NCBI GenBank assembly: GCA_017524445.1
Contig: JAFXVP010000032.1
Span: forward strand, 1 to 33,289
Source of the DNA: Clostridia bacterium
GTDB taxonomy: Bacteria > Bacillota > Clostridia > Christensenellales > CAG-138
Direction of reading: 5' to 3'
Length of the DNA stretch: 33,289 bases
Part shown: piece by piece, positions 32,525 to 33,289 of the stretch
Position numbering within the stretch: position 1 is the stretch's first letter
Layout of the letters: each line of letters begins with the position of its first letter
Position numbers and translations under genes: made by a program
The notes under the pieces: model-generated
The model's database searches: none
What the model was told of the DNA's origin: nothing
The model's input: only the letters and a program-made list of their open reading frames with translations

Positions 32525-33256
32525 TTATCGATCCTGCTCGCGACTCTTCTCTTTCGGCAGGACGTCTTTGAGAAACGCTTTTACCGCAGCATACACTTCG
32601 TCAAACGGCGGCTTATATACATCTCCTCCCAAACGGAATTTCTCATATGCGTGACGAAGCTCCTCCGGTTGCTGCAGAAAGCCCTGAAAATGATCCAACT
32701 CCCGTCCGTTGGCTTTGAGCGTTCGCAAAACGTCTGCTTTATCGAAGGAAAAAACCTTGGAAAGGTAATATAGATCGACCACGTCCTTGATCCGTCTGAA
32801 GACCTTTTCCGTGGAGATCGCAGAAACCTTGTCCGCGATCATTTGTGTCGGCGAGACACCACGGAAACGTAGCCCCTCGATCTCGTAAATCTGTGTATCC
32901 GGGATCGGTCGATTGACGTCCATATCCATAAGGAAGAGTTCTTCATCGGTTTCCTGATCCGTGAATGTGAATCCGGCGGAACGCCCTTCTCCGTACATTC
33001 TGTAAATGCGCACCTTTGCGTTGATCCCCGCTTGTTCGATTGCGGTTTGCAGTGCCGAAACCATCGTATCTGCAGAAGGCGGCGTATCCGAATTCCAGTT
33101 TGCATCGATGTCTACGGTATGACGGACCTCCTCGACATATCCCGCTTCCAGCAAACACGCCTTCAGAACCATGGACCCTTTGAAGCAGATCGGCATGCTC
33201 TGCTCATAGATTGCCTTCATGACCTCATACATGAGTTTTTCTTTGCTGTTCATCAT
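32525..33256 (-). CDS. Nucleotidyltransferase of the AbiEii toxin family
   Basis: 243 residues. N-terminal nucleotidyltransferase core with FKGSMVLKACLLE (G27, S28) and the metal motif TVDIDANW (D49, D51), followed by an acidic LFLMDMDVNRP segment and a helical C-terminal domain. AbiEii toxins of type IV systems transfer nucleotides to tRNA or other targets and are paired with an upstream AbiEi antitoxin. Only 33 bp upstream are visible; the frame there could be the end of such a gene (VEYYDN then stop at 33269) but that is weak. Start ATG at 33256 or 33253, both after GAGAGGAATCGG. It probably helps maintain the mobilisable element. Confidence 0.82.
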   Translation of the reverse strand: MMNSKEKLMYEVMKAIYEQSMPICFKGSMVLKACLLEAGYVEEVRHTVDIDANWNSDTPPSADTMVSALQTAIEQAGINAKVRIYRMYGEGRSAGFTFTDQETDEELFLMDMDVNRPIPDTQIYEIEGLRFRGVSPTQMIADKVSAISTEKVFRRIKDVVDLYYLSKVFSFDKADVLRTLKANGRELDHFQGFLQQPEELRHAYEKFRLGGDVYKPPFDEVYAAVKAFLKDVLPKEKSREQDR

Positions 33257-33289
33257 TTCCGATTCCTCTCAGTTATCGTAGTATTCCAC

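Noticed and set aside
33269..33289. C-terminus of an AbiEi antitoxin gene
   Set aside because: Six codons (VEYYDN, stop) are too few to assign, and two other frames are also open at the edge.

Overview
The window reads as chromosomal DNA of a Clostridia-type Firmicute, probably a gut-type anaerobe. The basis is AGGAGG-type ribosome sites, fairly GC-rich codon use, a GSI-type glutamine synthetase, DapL-type lysine synthesis, lipoproteins and typical Firmicute mobile modules. No rRNA or complete tRNA gene was seen. No database search was possible, so family names come from reading motifs.

Layout. (1) 1-2060: end of an integrative element, with a partial tyrosine integrase, an excisionase-like HTH protein and a divergent Cro/CI-type repressor. 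Both promoters carry operators in their spacers. The element abuts the 3' end of guaA, a known integration hotspot. (2) 2065-10683: a six-gene minus-strand operon pyrG-glnA-dapF-dapL-glmS-guaA, which joins glutamine synthetase to three glutamine-dependent amidotransferases and two lysine/peptidoglycan genes. (3) 10690-15170: an accessory stretch. It holds an orphan HipB-like repressor with three evenly spaced operators, a 21-bp heptad repeat, and an array of about 15 palindromes at roughly 37-bp pitch with a conserved core and mutually compensating arms. The array is followed by a small unknown gene, another small gene and a large serine recombinase. The recombinase gene runs into an antisense 3' half of a tRNA-Met-like gene. 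(4) 15175-30151, minus strand: two response regulator/histidine kinase pairs, four paralogous lipoproteins, and an ABC transporter (permease, ATPase, CARDB-like surface protein). (5) 30277-33289: a mobilisation module (MOBP-type relaxase, MobC, candidate oriT) and an AbiEii-type nucleotidyltransferase.

How the parts work together. Five promoters in region 4 (both regulator genes, lipoproteins C and D, and the ABC operon) share one design: two ATWAC-like half-sites 11 bp apart, then exactly 32 bp, then a -10 box, with no recognisable -35. This points to one regulon driven by the two OmpR-family regulators, covering themselves, the lipoproteins and the transporter.

The strongest candidate for an undescribed system is the palindrome array at 12181-12816 with the recombinase operon behind it. 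Its biology is unknown; only the sequence pattern is certain.
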